Assembly (NCBI GenBank): GCA_003167495.1 | Contig: PMSX01000207.1 | Location: forward strand, 1-36,354 | DNA from: Bryobacterales bacterium | GTDB lineage: Bacteria; Acidobacteriota; Terriglobia; Bryobacterales; Bryobacteraceae | Length of the DNA stretch: 36,354 bases | Reading direction: 5' to 3' | Shown: positions 26,401 through 33,670 of the stretch, piece by piece | Layout of the letters: each line of letters starts with the position of its first letter | Numbering within the stretch: the first letter of the stretch is position 1 | Notes under the pieces: generated by a model | Database searches by the model: none | Seen by the model: only the letters and a program-made list of their open reading frames with translations | Told to the model about the DNA's origin: nothing | Made by a program: the position numbers and the translations under genes

Positions 26401-27307
26401 TCCCTCCCGCTTCTTTGGAGACGAAGGCAATCACGTCCAAGTCGTCTCCTTGCAGCAGATCACGGGTAGGGTCCGGCTGCAGTGGGATGCTCCCGGTGGC
26501 ATCTCGAAACATAAGCCCACTCGCGCCCCGGAAAACCGAACCATGCAGTTTGATTCTGTGGCCGTCTGTACCCCGCGATTGAATTTCAGAGACCGTACGC
26601 ACTGGAATTCGCGCTAACGCCGGCGCTGGCTCCTGGATCTGCAAGTCGTTCCTCGACTCCGCTGCCAACTCGGCGCTAATAGGCTGACCCGCTGCGTCAA
26701 GATTCAAGCGCAGCACTCCTCGTATCCGAATCGATGCGTCTACCAGGCGCGCGTAGTCGGAACCTGCTGTGTCACGAATCGAAACTCCGATAGTCCGGCC
26801 AAATGAGAACAGGCTCCAAGCTGACTGATCGCTGTGTCCCGTGCCCGCCGCTTGCACAACTCCTTCCAGCTCCACATAGGTGTACTGCAATCGAGCCGAA
26901 TCAAGATCCCCTGCCCGAATTCGGACTGGCGAGGGCATCGATTCTTGCGGTTGCGTCAGGCGAATCCTTAGCCCAGACATCGCTGGCGTGGACTGGCTGC
27001 GCGTGATCTCCCCTTCTACCTCAATCCCCTGTCCCAGTTTGAATTCAGCCTCGGCGTTGGGATAGTCAACAACTATTCCTCCACTAGAATCCTGTACAAA
27101 GAGCTCCCTAAGTCCGTCGAAATATGTAATGCGCCCGGTAATTCGCGCAGCTACGTGACGTGTCAGGCTTTGGGAGTCTAGCTCGCGCACCTCGGCAACC
27201 GTGGTCAAAACATCGTGTTCGGTCTGCTGCCGGTTACGAGAACAGCCCGTAAGACATGCTAATAGCAAGTAGAAGAGGACCGCGAATCGATTGCGGAGCA
27301 GCACCAC
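23435..27307 (-). CDS. lipoprotein OB-fold hybrid sensor histidine kinase
   Basis: A 1290-residue hybrid kinase. The N-terminus has a lipobox LTGC with C22, so it is probably lipid-modified. Residues 35-710 are an extracytoplasmic sensor built of tandem OB-fold-like modules; a motif of the type F(V/I)QD.SGGI recurs near 69-78, 266-275, 361-370 and 559-568. One membrane helix (724-744) leads to HisKA with H778 in [12 protein letters not shown], an intact HATPase (N box [23 protein letters not shown] near 956-962), and two receiver domains. REC2 has the full set D1164/D1165, D1213 and K1266. REC1 keeps D1066 and K1118 but reads VDGHP where VDDN is usual, so its metal site is altered. GTG 27307 or the next GTG codon is the start. 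It is divergent from the porin and PstS-like genes, which it may control. Confidence 0.9.
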   Translation of the reverse strand: MVLLRNRFAVLFYLLLACLTGCSRNRQQTEHDVLTTVAEVRELDSQSLTRHVAARITGRITYFDGLRELFVQDSSGGIVVDYPNAEAEFKLGQGIEVEGEITRSQSTPAMSGLRIRLTQPQESMPSPVRIRAGDLDSARLQYTYVELEGVVQAAGTGHSDQSAWSLFSFGRTIGVSIRDTAGSDYARLVDASIRIRGVLRLNLDAAGQPISAELAAESRNDLQIQEPAPALARIPVRTVSEIQSRGTDGHRIKLHGSVFRGASGLMFRDATGSIPLQPDPTRDLLQGDDLDVIAFVSKEAGGTILTEGLVEGDDLAGPLQQKLLRTVRDIRQLSLGELSCGYAAQLEGVVTYSDPSVGDTFIQDKTGGIFVFSPPGAKLDLRVGQFVRLRGLTSPGRFAPAIVEPRVQVLGHRPLPAPLPLDMEQLLTGADDSRWVEAEGTVRQASIEAGHLRLTVIWGPFRFPATVAGAARIPPWLLNSRIRFRAVCDGITNFQHQLLGIQFSVPDLSFIERERAAVSEHIPLFRIDELLRFSSETRADLRSRTQGTVIFTHSTGPTYLNDSSGGLLVKTHAPVDLKVGDLVEVVGTARLGDFAPFLEDAHLTQIASLAPPTPALLTADAVLEHGIDARFIQIEGFLAKDSAGAGQQTLVLQAGDRLFDARLSQGQLPALKKGTLLRIRGITSLLVDNSAQRVEPVGFSILLRSPDDVTVLRAAPLWTAERMVNLVAGGIALIFAALTWIVVLNRRVQTQTANLRKAKETAEEANRAKSEFLANMSHEIRTPMNGVLGMTEMMLETSLTDDQREYMTVAKQSADALLNVINDVLDFSKIEAGKLELDPIPFGLRESLANDLRAVAMRAQQKGLELAYEIDEGIPDGLIGDPGRLRQVVLNLVSNAIKFTLEGEVSVSASLESRSPDAVLIHFAIRDTGIGIPAEKRDSIFGAFSQADSSTTRSFGGTGLGLSIAKQLVGLMNGKIWLESEVGRGTCFHFTAEFKCESKAGDLSDQPVGEVDFHKLNVLIVDGHPTNRRILAQSLAKWGVTTVSAESGATALRLLEARNFDLMLLDVNMPEMNGYELTEEIRSRWPELPMRIAILTSMGQRGDAELCERLKIGAYLSKPVKNSELFDVIRKLTASMAVEYVAPEAKETREPQLASHNLRVLLADDNAVNQLVASRLLGRLGHEVAVAGNGREALESFKRASESAAAFDLVLMDVQMPEMDGLQATRAIRKWEAGKWRTPILALTAHATDDYRDECLAAGMDAFASKPIQFSELAAAVNRLCPQVREKTIA

Positions 27308-27381
27308 TTCGAATATCGGTCTTCATATTGACGGACATGAGGGGGTAGCGCCGCCATTAAGATCCAGACGCCGACTCTCCC

Positions 27382-27410
27382 AGTCTTGACGATGTTGAGA
27401 CTACCAAGAC
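27382..27410. promoter_or_regulatory. nested inverted repeats in the kinase/porin divergent region
   Basis: AGTCT (27382-27386) is inverted as AGACT (27398-27402), and GTCTTG (27383-27388) as CAAGAC (27405-27410), so the two palindromes share a left arm. TTGACG at 27386-27391 could be a -35 box toward the porin gene, but no good -10 box follows at 17 nt. It lies about 70 nt before the porin ATG. A regulator-binding site is possible, but chance cannot be excluded. Confidence 0.25.
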
Positions 27411-27479
27411 AAATCCCAGGCCCATTTCTGGTGTTCGCCTAGGACAACTTTCGCCTGAAACTGCCGACTAAGGCAGTGT

Positions 27480-28895
27480 ATGGAATTGTGGAATCGTGTC
27501 TCAAAAGCGCTCAGGGCTACCGTCTCCTATGGCGAACTTATTTTATTTATATTTACAGCGCTACTGCTTGGAACATCATCGGCAAGAGCGCAGACCGAGG
27601 GTGGGCAACATCCCGCGGCCGACACGACAAAGCAGCTGATAGATCGTCTTACCTCAGCGGAAGCCAGAATTCAGCAACTGGAATCCGAAGTTGCCGGCTT
27701 AAAAGCCAGTGGCGGTGTGCCCGTTCCGGGTGCCATCCCGCCAGCGGCAACGGAAAGTTCATCGGCCGCCCCATCTGCAGCGGTACCCCCAGCCCCGGCG
27801 TCCCCAGCCCCTGTCCCGCAGGATGCTACGCCCGTGCCGGCCCCGCCTGAAGAATCGCACGACCACATGATGTCATTGCCTGGTGGACCAGTCCTCCATA
27901 TCCGAGGTTTCTTCGATTTCGACTTCGACAAGGGGATGGCCGCGCAGAACCTACAGTATCCCGTAGGAGCCACACCGAACAGCACGTTCCGCGCTGGAGA
28001 GTTTGACCTCTTTATGACTTCCCAGCTATCCAGTAACCTAAGCTTCCTGGCCGAGTTGGTTTTCGGTGTGGATCAGACCAACGTCTTCGACGCTGACATC
28101 GAACGATTTGAACTGACTTACCGGCCAACCAAATACTTCGAAATGAGCGCTGGCCGTTATCACACCTCCATAGGCTACTACAACACTGCATTTCACCACG
28201 GCACGTGGTTCTCCACCGCCACCGGCAGGCCATTTATGTACTACTGGGAGGACAGCGGCGGTGTATTACCCGTTCATGAGGTCGGCGTAACAACCACCGG
28301 ATACGTGCCTGGATCAGGAAAGTTCGATCTGCACTGGGTTGCCGAGATTGGTAACGGCAGCGCGGAATTTGGCAGTCCCAACTATGGCGATGGCGTTGAG
28401 ACCTTCGCCTCGGACCGTAATCGCAAAGACTTGAATTTCGCTGCTTACAGCAAGCCGGAATGGCTTCCCGGGCTCCAGGTTGGCGGCTCCTTTTTGACGG
28501 GAGACCTGATTCCAGCCAGTGGCATAGTGCCGAAAGTGAACCAAACGATCTCGAGCGTCTATGCGGTCTTCATCAATTCAAAATGGGAATTCATGAATGA
28601 AGCCGTTTTGCTACATCACCAGATTCCCGACGGCCGTTCATATAACTCACCCCTTTCATACACGCAACTTTCCCACGCCTTCGGAAAATATCGTCCGTAC
28701 TTCCGGTTCCAGGAAAACAATATCCCCAACAACGATCCCGTTGCGGAGTTCACCGGTCGCTACGAGGGGCCGTCGGTAGGTTTGAGGATGGACTTTTTCG
28801 ATTATGCGGCCCTAAAGCTTCAATATAATCGCATTTACCTTCGCGACGCAGCGACGCAAAACGGCATTGAGGCGCAGCTCGCATTTACCTTTTGA
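27480..28895 (+). CDS. outer-membrane porin-like beta-barrel with coiled-coil N-terminus
   Basis: A 471-residue exported protein. A signal peptide ends around ARAQ (residues 35-38). A short coiled coil follows (KQLIDRLTSAEARIQQLESE, about 51-70), then a proline/alanine-rich linker to about 120. The rest alternates polar and aromatic residues as in an outer-membrane barrel (for example HIRGFFDFDFDKG, FRAGEFDLFMTSQLSSNLSF, FGKYRPYFRFQENN) and ends in a terminal phenylalanine (QLAFTF), a common barrel-insertion mark. The coiled coil before the barrel resembles OprO/OprP- and SLH-porin-like layouts. ATG 27480 has AAGG 6 nt upstream. The PstS-like gene follows with at most 14 nt between, so the two are co-transcribed. 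Likely role: outer-membrane passage of a small anion or solute; the substrate is unknown. Confidence 0.78.
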   Translation: MELWNRVSKALRATVSYGELILFIFTALLLGTSSARAQTEGGQHPAADTTKQLIDRLTSAEARIQQLESEVAGLKASGGVPVPGAIPPAATESSSAAPSAAVPPAPASPAPVPQDATPVPAPPEESHDHMMSLPGGPVLHIRGFFDFDFDKGMAAQNLQYPVGATPNSTFRAGEFDLFMTSQLSSNLSFLAELVFGVDQTNVFDADIERFELTYRPTKYFEMSAGRYHTSIGYYNTAFHHGTWFSTATGRPFMYYWEDSGGVLPVHEVGVTTTGYVPGSGKFDLHWVAEIGNGSAEFGSPNYGDGVETFASDRNRKDLNFAAYSKPEWLPGLQVGGSFLTGDLIPASGIVPKVNQTISSVYAVFINSKWEFMNEAVLLHHQIPDGRSYNSPLSYTQLSHAFGKYRPYFRFQENNIPNNDPVAEFTGRYEGPSVGLRMDFFDYAALKLQYNRIYLRDAATQNGIEAQLAFTF

Positions 28896-28909
28896 AGAAA
28901 CAGCAAAAA

Positions 28910-29374
28910 ATGCGCACCTTCAAGCCATCTTTGCCAAGCCGATTTCGCGTTCTCGTCGTTGCCGTCTGCTGCTTGCTTGCCGAACCCCCCTTCGCGTTTG
29001 GATTTGTCGATGATTACGTGGTAATTGTCAACAAAGCAAATCCCGCCGATTCCATCAGCTCAGCAGACCTCAGAAAAATGTTCGTCGGCGAAAAGACTAC
29101 TTGGACGAATGGCGCCAAAGTGCTGGCAATTACGCCCGGACCGGATCGCCCCGAATTTGCCTTAACCATCGAAAAGGCAACCGGAATGTCGGGGCCCGAG
29201 TTCAAACGTTACTTCATCCAACTAAGTTTCATGGGGAAAATCGTTCCGCCTCTCCCGCGGACCCTGGACACGACTGCCGCTATCGCGCGTTTTGTCGGCA
29301 CTTCACTCGGTGCCGTCAGTTGTGTTCCCGCAGCTGACGTGGGACCCGGCGTCAAAATTCTAAAGGTCAAGTAG
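28910..29374 (+). CDS. small PstS-like periplasmic solute-binding protein
   Basis: The 154-residue product has a signal peptide (FRVLVVAVCCLLAEPPFAFG) and a single lobe resembling part of the phosphate-binding PstS fold: DYVVIVNKANPADSISSADL, then LRKMFVGEKTTWTNG, a FKRYFIQLSFMGK segment and a closing GTSLGAVSCVPAADV. Such short PstS-like proteins are common beside porins and sensor kinases, and are thought to bind an anion or act as a sensor input rather than feed an ABC transporter; none is encoded here. ATG 28910 is preferred because it starts right before the basic region of the signal peptide. TTG 28892, which overlaps the porin stop as TTGA, would add six residues. Too short to be a complete two-lobe binding protein. 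Confidence 0.75.
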   Translation: MRTFKPSLPSRFRVLVVAVCCLLAEPPFAFGFVDDYVVIVNKANPADSISSADLRKMFVGEKTTWTNGAKVLAITPGPDRPEFALTIEKATGMSGPEFKRYFIQLSFMGKIVPPLPRTLDTTAAIARFVGTSLGAVSCVPAADVGPGVKILKVK

Positions 29375-29539
29375 GTGACGCGGCGCTCGGTAACCGCCCC
29401 CCTTCGAATTCGCGACAAATCTGAAACCCAGCCAATATCGAAACCGAGCAGGGAGCGTCAGCGACCTAGGCTAGAATCGGGTTCGTTTCGCAAAAAACGC
29501 TCTTTCTTCGCCGGAACTCATCGCGCAAGAAACAGAACG

Positions 29540-30976
29540 CTACGCGTGGGCGACCCGACCCTCAGATTGCCTCGCAACTTCATTCTGCGGCAGAGTGACA
29601 TGAAAAGTGCTGCCGCCCGAAGCGTTGCCTTCCACCCATATTCGGCCGCCCATCAGTAAAGCCAATTGACCCGAGATCGTTAGACCGAGCCCGGTGCCGC
29701 CAAATTTCCGCGCACTGGACCCGTCCGCCTGAGCGAAGGCTTCGAAAATTTGCCGGCGTTTGTCTTCCGGGATGCCACAACCCGTATCTTCGATAGTAAC
29801 GTGAATCAGTGGATCTCCCATCATGGCCTCGCGGCAGGCGGCGATGGTAATAGAACCCTCGTCTGTAAATTTAATAGCGTTGTGGATAAGGTTAATCAAA
29901 ATCTGTTGGAGTCGGAGGGTATCTCCAACCATCTCCTCGGAAAGCTCTGGCGAAATGTGGATGTGGACTGCCAGCGACTTCTCCCTCGCTTTTAGATAGA
30001 GCACTCGGAGACTACGATCGATGCAGTCTTTGATCAGGAATGGCTGCTGCTCCATAAACAGCTTCTTAGCTTCCATCCGCGATAGATCCAGGATGTCGTT
30101 GATGATCTGTAGCAGACACTCCCCGGATGTCTGAATATCCTCAAGGCAAGCTTTCGTTTCGGCCGGGTTCTCGTTCTCAAGCGCGAGCGCAGTCATTCCG
30201 AGAACCCCATGCATCGGCGTACGGATTTCGTGGCTCATCTTGGCCAGAAAATCCCCTTTCGCGCGGTTCGCCGATTCGGCCAGCTCTTTGGCCCAGCTCA
30301 ATTCCGCTGTACGGTCGGCCACGCGTTCCTCTAATTCCTTCCTCCGCTGCGCCAGCAAACGGAGCGTTCGGGTGCGTCTCTTATGAGCGTTGTTGAGGAG
30401 TCTGCCTTGCCAAAGGAGGAATGCAAAAAAGAGAACAGTGACCGCTGCAAATGACTTTCCCAACGGGCCCGATATGTAGAGGAAGACGAGAGTCGCGGGC
30501 GTCAACAGCAAGATCAGATCGGCAGTCAAAAGAATGAGGTTGGGACTGTACGCCGTGATGACGCCCGTCGTCGTACCGACTGTACAAACCAGAAGCAGCA
30601 GCGATGGGCCTGCCGAAAATCCGTATAGCAGAAGAGTTACCGCCAGAAACGATCCCCAGGTCAGAGCCGCTGCAAGAACAGCAAACGACACGGCGTTTTC
30701 CCATTTTGGGGTTCTCGAGAAAGAACGCCGGGGTAGATAAACGAGCAACCCGCGCACCAGGCTCTGAACGAACATCAACGCCGCGAAGAAGAGGAAAAGT
30801 TTCGGGTGGACACTCAAGTAGTCAGTGGCCAACGCAGCCACGCATAGAAAGGCTATGTAAAGCCACGTACCGGGACGAGCGGCTCGGCGAATCTGGATAT
30901 CACGGCTTCTATCAGAGCCTGACCAATAGGCGGTCTTCGCGCGATGTACTAGGCGAGAGACAGCAGACGCTGCCAT
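29540..30976 (-). CDS. six-helix membrane sensor histidine kinase
   Basis: The 478-residue kinase has an N-terminal integral membrane domain of about six helices (about 38-190), including KLFLFFAALMFVQSLVRGLL and a hydrophobic run near 144-170. A coiled-coil linker (RRKELEERVADRTAEL) leads to HisKA with H249 in [13 protein letters not shown], and an ATPase domain with N366 in INLIHNAIKF, EDTGCGIP near 396-403 and GGTGLGL near 426-432. All kinase motifs are intact. There is no receiver or output domain, so a separate response regulator is needed and none is visible in the window. ATG 30976 is used. It converges on the PstS-like gene with 165 nt between. Its HisKA/ATPase region resembles that of the larger kinase at 23435-27307, so the two might share phosphorelay partners. 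Confidence 0.88.
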   Translation of the reverse strand: MAASAVSRLVHRAKTAYWSGSDRSRDIQIRRAARPGTWLYIAFLCVAALATDYLSVHPKLFLFFAALMFVQSLVRGLLVYLPRRSFSRTPKWENAVSFAVLAAALTWGSFLAVTLLLYGFSAGPSLLLLVCTVGTTTGVITAYSPNLILLTADLILLLTPATLVFLYISGPLGKSFAAVTVLFFAFLLWQGRLLNNAHKRRTRTLRLLAQRRKELEERVADRTAELSWAKELAESANRAKGDFLAKMSHEIRTPMHGVLGMTALALENENPAETKACLEDIQTSGECLLQIINDILDLSRMEAKKLFMEQQPFLIKDCIDRSLRVLYLKAREKSLAVHIHISPELSEEMVGDTLRLQQILINLIHNAIKFTDEGSITIAACREAMMGDPLIHVTIEDTGCGIPEDKRRQIFEAFAQADGSSARKFGGTGLGLTISGQLALLMGGRIWVEGNASGGSTFHVTLPQNEVARQSEGRVAHA

Positions 30977-31193
30977 TTTTAGATTGTCCTAACTCACGAA
31001 CTTAATGATAGCCCACACTGGCTTTCTTCCCCGCGTAGCGGATGCATCTGAGCCGCGACCGCCAGGGAGTGCAACGAAGCCGCTATGCTCGCTCCATTCT
31101 TGAGGCAGAGGAACCTCGTCAGTGGAACTCTCATTCAATCGTGGGACTATATGAGTACGGAGAGCGCGTGATTTGTAATTCAGCTCGCTCCAA

Positions 31194-31982
31194 ATGAACA
31201 CGTTTCGAATCGCTCTCGCCAACCTCCGCTTTCCCGCGAATTCCGAAGAGTCCATCGCGTTGGCCGAACAAGCCATCGCTGAAGCTTCAGTCGAGCGAGC
31301 GGGCATCATCTGCTTTCCCGAATGCTTCGTGCCTGGCTACCGAGCGATGGGCAAACAGATACCGCCGCCCGATCCCGCGTTCCTCGAACGAGCTTGGTCC
31401 ATGGTCGCGGCGGCTGCCGCGAACGCAAACATCGCGGTTGTTCTCGGCACCGAACGCGTAGTCGCTGGCCTCCCATTAGCGACGGCCCTTGTCATCAATC
31501 AGGACGGCACGATCGCCGGTTTTCAAGACAAAGTCCAAATCGATCCATCGGAGGAGGGCGTTTATTCACCTGGTTCTGGGAGGCGCGTTTTCCAAACTGG
31601 TCCGCTCACTTTTGGTATCGCCATTTGTCACGAGGGTTGGCGTTATCCGGAAACAGTCCGTTGGTCCGCGCGGCATGGTGCTCACATCGTATTCCACCCT
31701 CACTTCCACGAAGCCGAGCCCGGTTGTTATGTGCCCTCGATTTTTGCCCACCCGGCGAACTCATTCCACGAGAAGGCAATCTTGTGCCGCGCCGCCGAGA
31801 ACACCTGCTATTTCGCTTCCGTAAACTGTGCAAGCGCCGGGTCACCCACCACTTCGGCCGTGGTCCGGCCCGATGGGACCTTGCTTACCTACCAGCCATA
31901 CGGCAAGGAAGGATTGCTCCTCGCGGACATCGACATCACTGCCGCGACAGGCCTCCTTGCGGCGCGCTGCAAATATATCTAG
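31194..31982 (+). CDS. nitrilase-superfamily carbon-nitrogen hydrolase
   Basis: The 262-residue protein has the Glu-Lys-Cys triad of the superfamily: E43 in CFPECFVPGY, K113 in FQDKVQIDP and C145 in IAICHEGWRYPE. These enzymes cleave or form amide or nitrile bonds in the cytoplasm. Length fits the amidase and N-carbamoyl hydrolase branches better than true nitrilases, but the substrate cannot be set. ATG 31194 gives the usual family N-terminus (FRIALANLRFP), although no ribosome binding site is seen before it. The 217-nt region upstream, shared with the divergent kinase gene, holds nothing I can name with confidence. The stop codon shares the palindrome CTAG with the stop of the convergent gene. 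Confidence 0.88.
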   Translation: MNTFRIALANLRFPANSEESIALAEQAIAEASVERAGIICFPECFVPGYRAMGKQIPPPDPAFLERAWSMVAAAAANANIAVVLGTERVVAGLPLATALVINQDGTIAGFQDKVQIDPSEEGVYSPGSGRRVFQTGPLTFGIAICHEGWRYPETVRWSARHGAHIVFHPHFHEAEPGCYVPSIFAHPANSFHEKAILCRAAENTCYFASVNCASAGSPTTSAVVRPDGTLLTYQPYGKEGLLLADIDITAATGLLAARCKYI

Positions 31983-32473
31983 GGGATCGGTGCTGCCGTA
32001 ACTTCAACTTGCATTTGTGTCTTGGCGTCTAGATTCTCAGAGGAAAACAGCAAAGTTGGCTTCTTAAGTGGCACGATTACATCTGAATGCCACTTGTTCT
32101 GCCGAACCGTTGGTCTACCCTCGGGCGAACCTTCTGGCACCGAACTGACTTCTGCGGCGATGAAGAACGCGAGCCTATCTTGCACCTCTTTGACCGCTCT
32201 TAAATCGATGCTTACCCCAACATCGATTTGTTGATAGTTGTTTGCACCAGCGTCATACGGTATCTTACTTCCGGCTCGAATTTCCGCCGTACTCTTTCCG
32301 GTCGAGACCAGAGCCGAATAGGCCCGCGAGTTCAGAATCTTCGCCCCGGCAAGTTCCTTGATAACGAAGTCAAACTTGTAAAACTTCGCCGGCTCGCTGG
32401 GTTCCTCACCCAAACAAACTCCGGCTATGGTCAACGCCAGCAATCCCGGAAACCATCGTCTCGATATAAACAT
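31979..32473 (-). CDS. exported hypothetical protein with secretin-like segments
   Basis: This 164-residue protein has a signal peptide (FISRRWFPGLLALTIAGVCLG). The mature part contains AEIRAGSKIPYDAG, then YQQIDVGVSIDLRAV and AFFIAAEVSSV, a strand pattern that resembles the C-domain of secretins, though it is far too short to form a complete secretin. Function unknown. The start at ATG 32473 is set by AGGGGAG (32477-32483) just upstream, and is preferred over a longer reading from 32539. It lies 13 nt after the putative anti-sigma gene and is the third gene of the ECF operon, so it may be the envelope protein that this sigma system monitors or simply a co-regulated product. It ends sharing CTAG with the convergent amidase gene. 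Confidence 0.7.
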   Translation of the reverse strand: MFISRRWFPGLLALTIAGVCLGEEPSEPAKFYKFDFVIKELAGAKILNSRAYSALVSTGKSTAEIRAGSKIPYDAGANNYQQIDVGVSIDLRAVKEVQDRLAFFIAAEVSSVPEGSPEGRPTVRQNKWHSDVIVPLKKPTLLFSSENLDAKTQMQVEVTAAPIP

Positions 32474-32486
32474 TATCTCCCCTTTT

Positions 32487-32987
32487 CTAAAGTCCTCCGC
32501 CGCTCTCCAACGGCTGAATAACCAGCGGAGCGATCTCAATGGGTTCGCTCCGCTTCCGCAAACTCTCGAACGCCTCTGCTGTCCCTTCCGGATCTTCCCG
32601 CACTAGCGCTAACAGCCGCCGCTCTTCAGCCGTCAAGGGTGACGGGGTCGGGAACACCGGCAGGTTCGGCAAAGCCTTCATATGGCTGCTTTGGTGACGC
32701 CGCGGCGTCGAAACCCGTACCAGTGCCGCCTCAGCGCGAACCGGTGCCGGCGGAATGTTCGTAACCACGCGCACCGGCCGTGGCTCTTCGTGACGCGGCA
32801 ACACGCAAAGCACCCCAATCCCGGCGACTCCAACAGTAAATGCCACAACCCAGCCCGTCAGTCTGCGCTGCGGACGCTCCACTATCCGGATGCGTGCCAG
32901 GATGCGTTCTTCCATACCCGCCAGTGGTTCACTCTGCCCGTAGCTAGCGATGCCTTCCTTAAGAATCCGTTCCAGCTTATCGTCCAT
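32487..32987 (-). CDS. putative single-helix anti-sigma factor
   Basis: The 166-residue protein starts with a short cytoplasmic segment (MDDKLERILKEGIASYG... EERILARIR), then one membrane helix near 42-64, then a proline-rich and basic periplasmic linker and an acidic end. No zinc-binding HxxxCxxC motif is present. It follows the ECF sigma gene with an 11-nt overlap (start ATG 32987 inside the sigma C-terminus), the usual place for a cognate anti-sigma factor in Acidobacteria. The role is inferred from layout and the single-helix topology, not from a recognised domain. Confidence 0.6.
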   Translation of the reverse strand: MDDKLERILKEGIASYGQSEPLAGMEERILARIRIVERPQRRLTGWVVAFTVGVAGIGVLCVLPRHEEPRPVRVVTNIPPAPVRAEAALVRVSTPRRHQSSHMKALPNLPVFPTPSPLTAEERRLLALVREDPEGTAEAFESLRKRSEPIEIAPLVIQPLESGGGL

Positions 32988-33558
32988 ACTGCTCCCCCAT
33001 CAACCGCGACAATTTCTGTTTCAGAACCTCGCGCGCCTTCATCATTCGCGTCCGCACCGTTCCTTCCGGAATCCCCAAAATCTTGGCGATCTCTCCCGAC
33101 GTCAGTTCGTCCGCCGCCGATAAAGCCAACGGCAGCCGCAATTCCTCCGGCAATCCATCCATCAACTTATGCACAACTGCTGACCAATTCGCCTGCACCG
33201 CCGCCTGCTCCGGTGTTTGACCGGCTGAAGCCGAGTCTTCATTCAATACCTCGCTCGTATCACGCGATTTCGCCAGCCTGTCCATTGAAACCCGCCAGGC
33301 AACACGCGCCAAATAAGCCCGTTCATCGTTGATCTGCTCCCAAGCGCCCGAACGGTACAACTTCAGGAACACTTCTTGCGCGACGTCTTCCGCATCATGC
33401 GAATTCCTCAGCACAGCGTACGCCACCCGGAAGATAAATCGCGACTGCCGCTGCACCAACGCCGCAAATCGCTCCTCGCAATGCCCGATTTCCGGCTCAT
33501 CGGCCAACGTGCTTTCCCCCAGCCCGATCCGTTCGCTGTGCGCGATCATACGTTTCAT
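32977..33558 (-). CDS. ECF-type RNA polymerase sigma factor
   Basis: The 193-residue protein has sigma region 2 at about 30-95 (SRFIFRVAYAVLRNSHDAEDVAQEVFLKLYR, read in two parts) and region 4 at about 135-185 with a helix-turn-helix (LTSGEIAKILGIPEGTVRTRMMKAR). Regions 1 and 3 are absent, as in group 4 sigma factors. ATG 33558 is used; ATG 33549 would remove three residues. The preceding 112 nt hold its promoter and the terminator of the upstream SIS gene. It leads the operon with the putative anti-sigma and secretin-like exported protein. Target genes are unknown; autoregulation is usual in the family. Confidence 0.93.
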   Translation of the reverse strand: MKRMIAHSERIGLGESTLADEPEIGHCEERFAALVQRQSRFIFRVAYAVLRNSHDAEDVAQEVFLKLYRSGAWEQINDERAYLARVAWRVSMDRLAKSRDTSEVLNEDSASAGQTPEQAAVQANWSAVVHKLMDGLPEELRLPLALSAADELTSGEIAKILGIPEGTVRTRMMKAREVLKQKLSRLMGEQYGR

Positions 33559-33615
33559 TAGCTAAGACTGGCGTTGGCGGTCAACTGTTCAAGTATTTCT
33601 GTCCAAAATGACGAA

Positions 33616-33644
33616 GGCGGCTGGCGCATGCCGCGCCAACCGCC
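33616..33644 (-). terminator. strong GC-rich hairpin terminator after the SIS gene
   Basis: A 12-bp stem (33616-33627 with 33633-33644) is perfect except for one mismatch and closes a 5-nt loop. On the minus strand it lies 26 nt past the stop of the SIS gene and is followed by TTCGTCATTTT, a modest T-rich tail. It separates the SIS gene from the ECF operon that reads in the same direction. Confidence 0.7.
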
Positions 33645-33670
33645 CAGTTTCAATCGTTTGTATCCAGCCG

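Noticed and set aside
30989..31309. A 106-residue minus-strand frame over the amidase start
   Set aside because: It overlaps the conserved N-terminus of the nitrilase-family protein, lacks any recognisable motif and has no supporting context.
32682..33332. A 216-residue open frame on the plus strand
   Set aside because: It is antisense to the ECF sigma and putative anti-sigma genes, whose domains or layout are convincing. Its proline- and serine-rich composition is typical of a shadow frame.
33558..33600. ECF-style autoregulatory promoter (TGAACAG, 16 nt, GTC) before the sigma gene
   Set aside because: The match to the usual GGAAC/CGTC pattern is loose and would put the start site almost on the ATG. 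Not strong enough to list.
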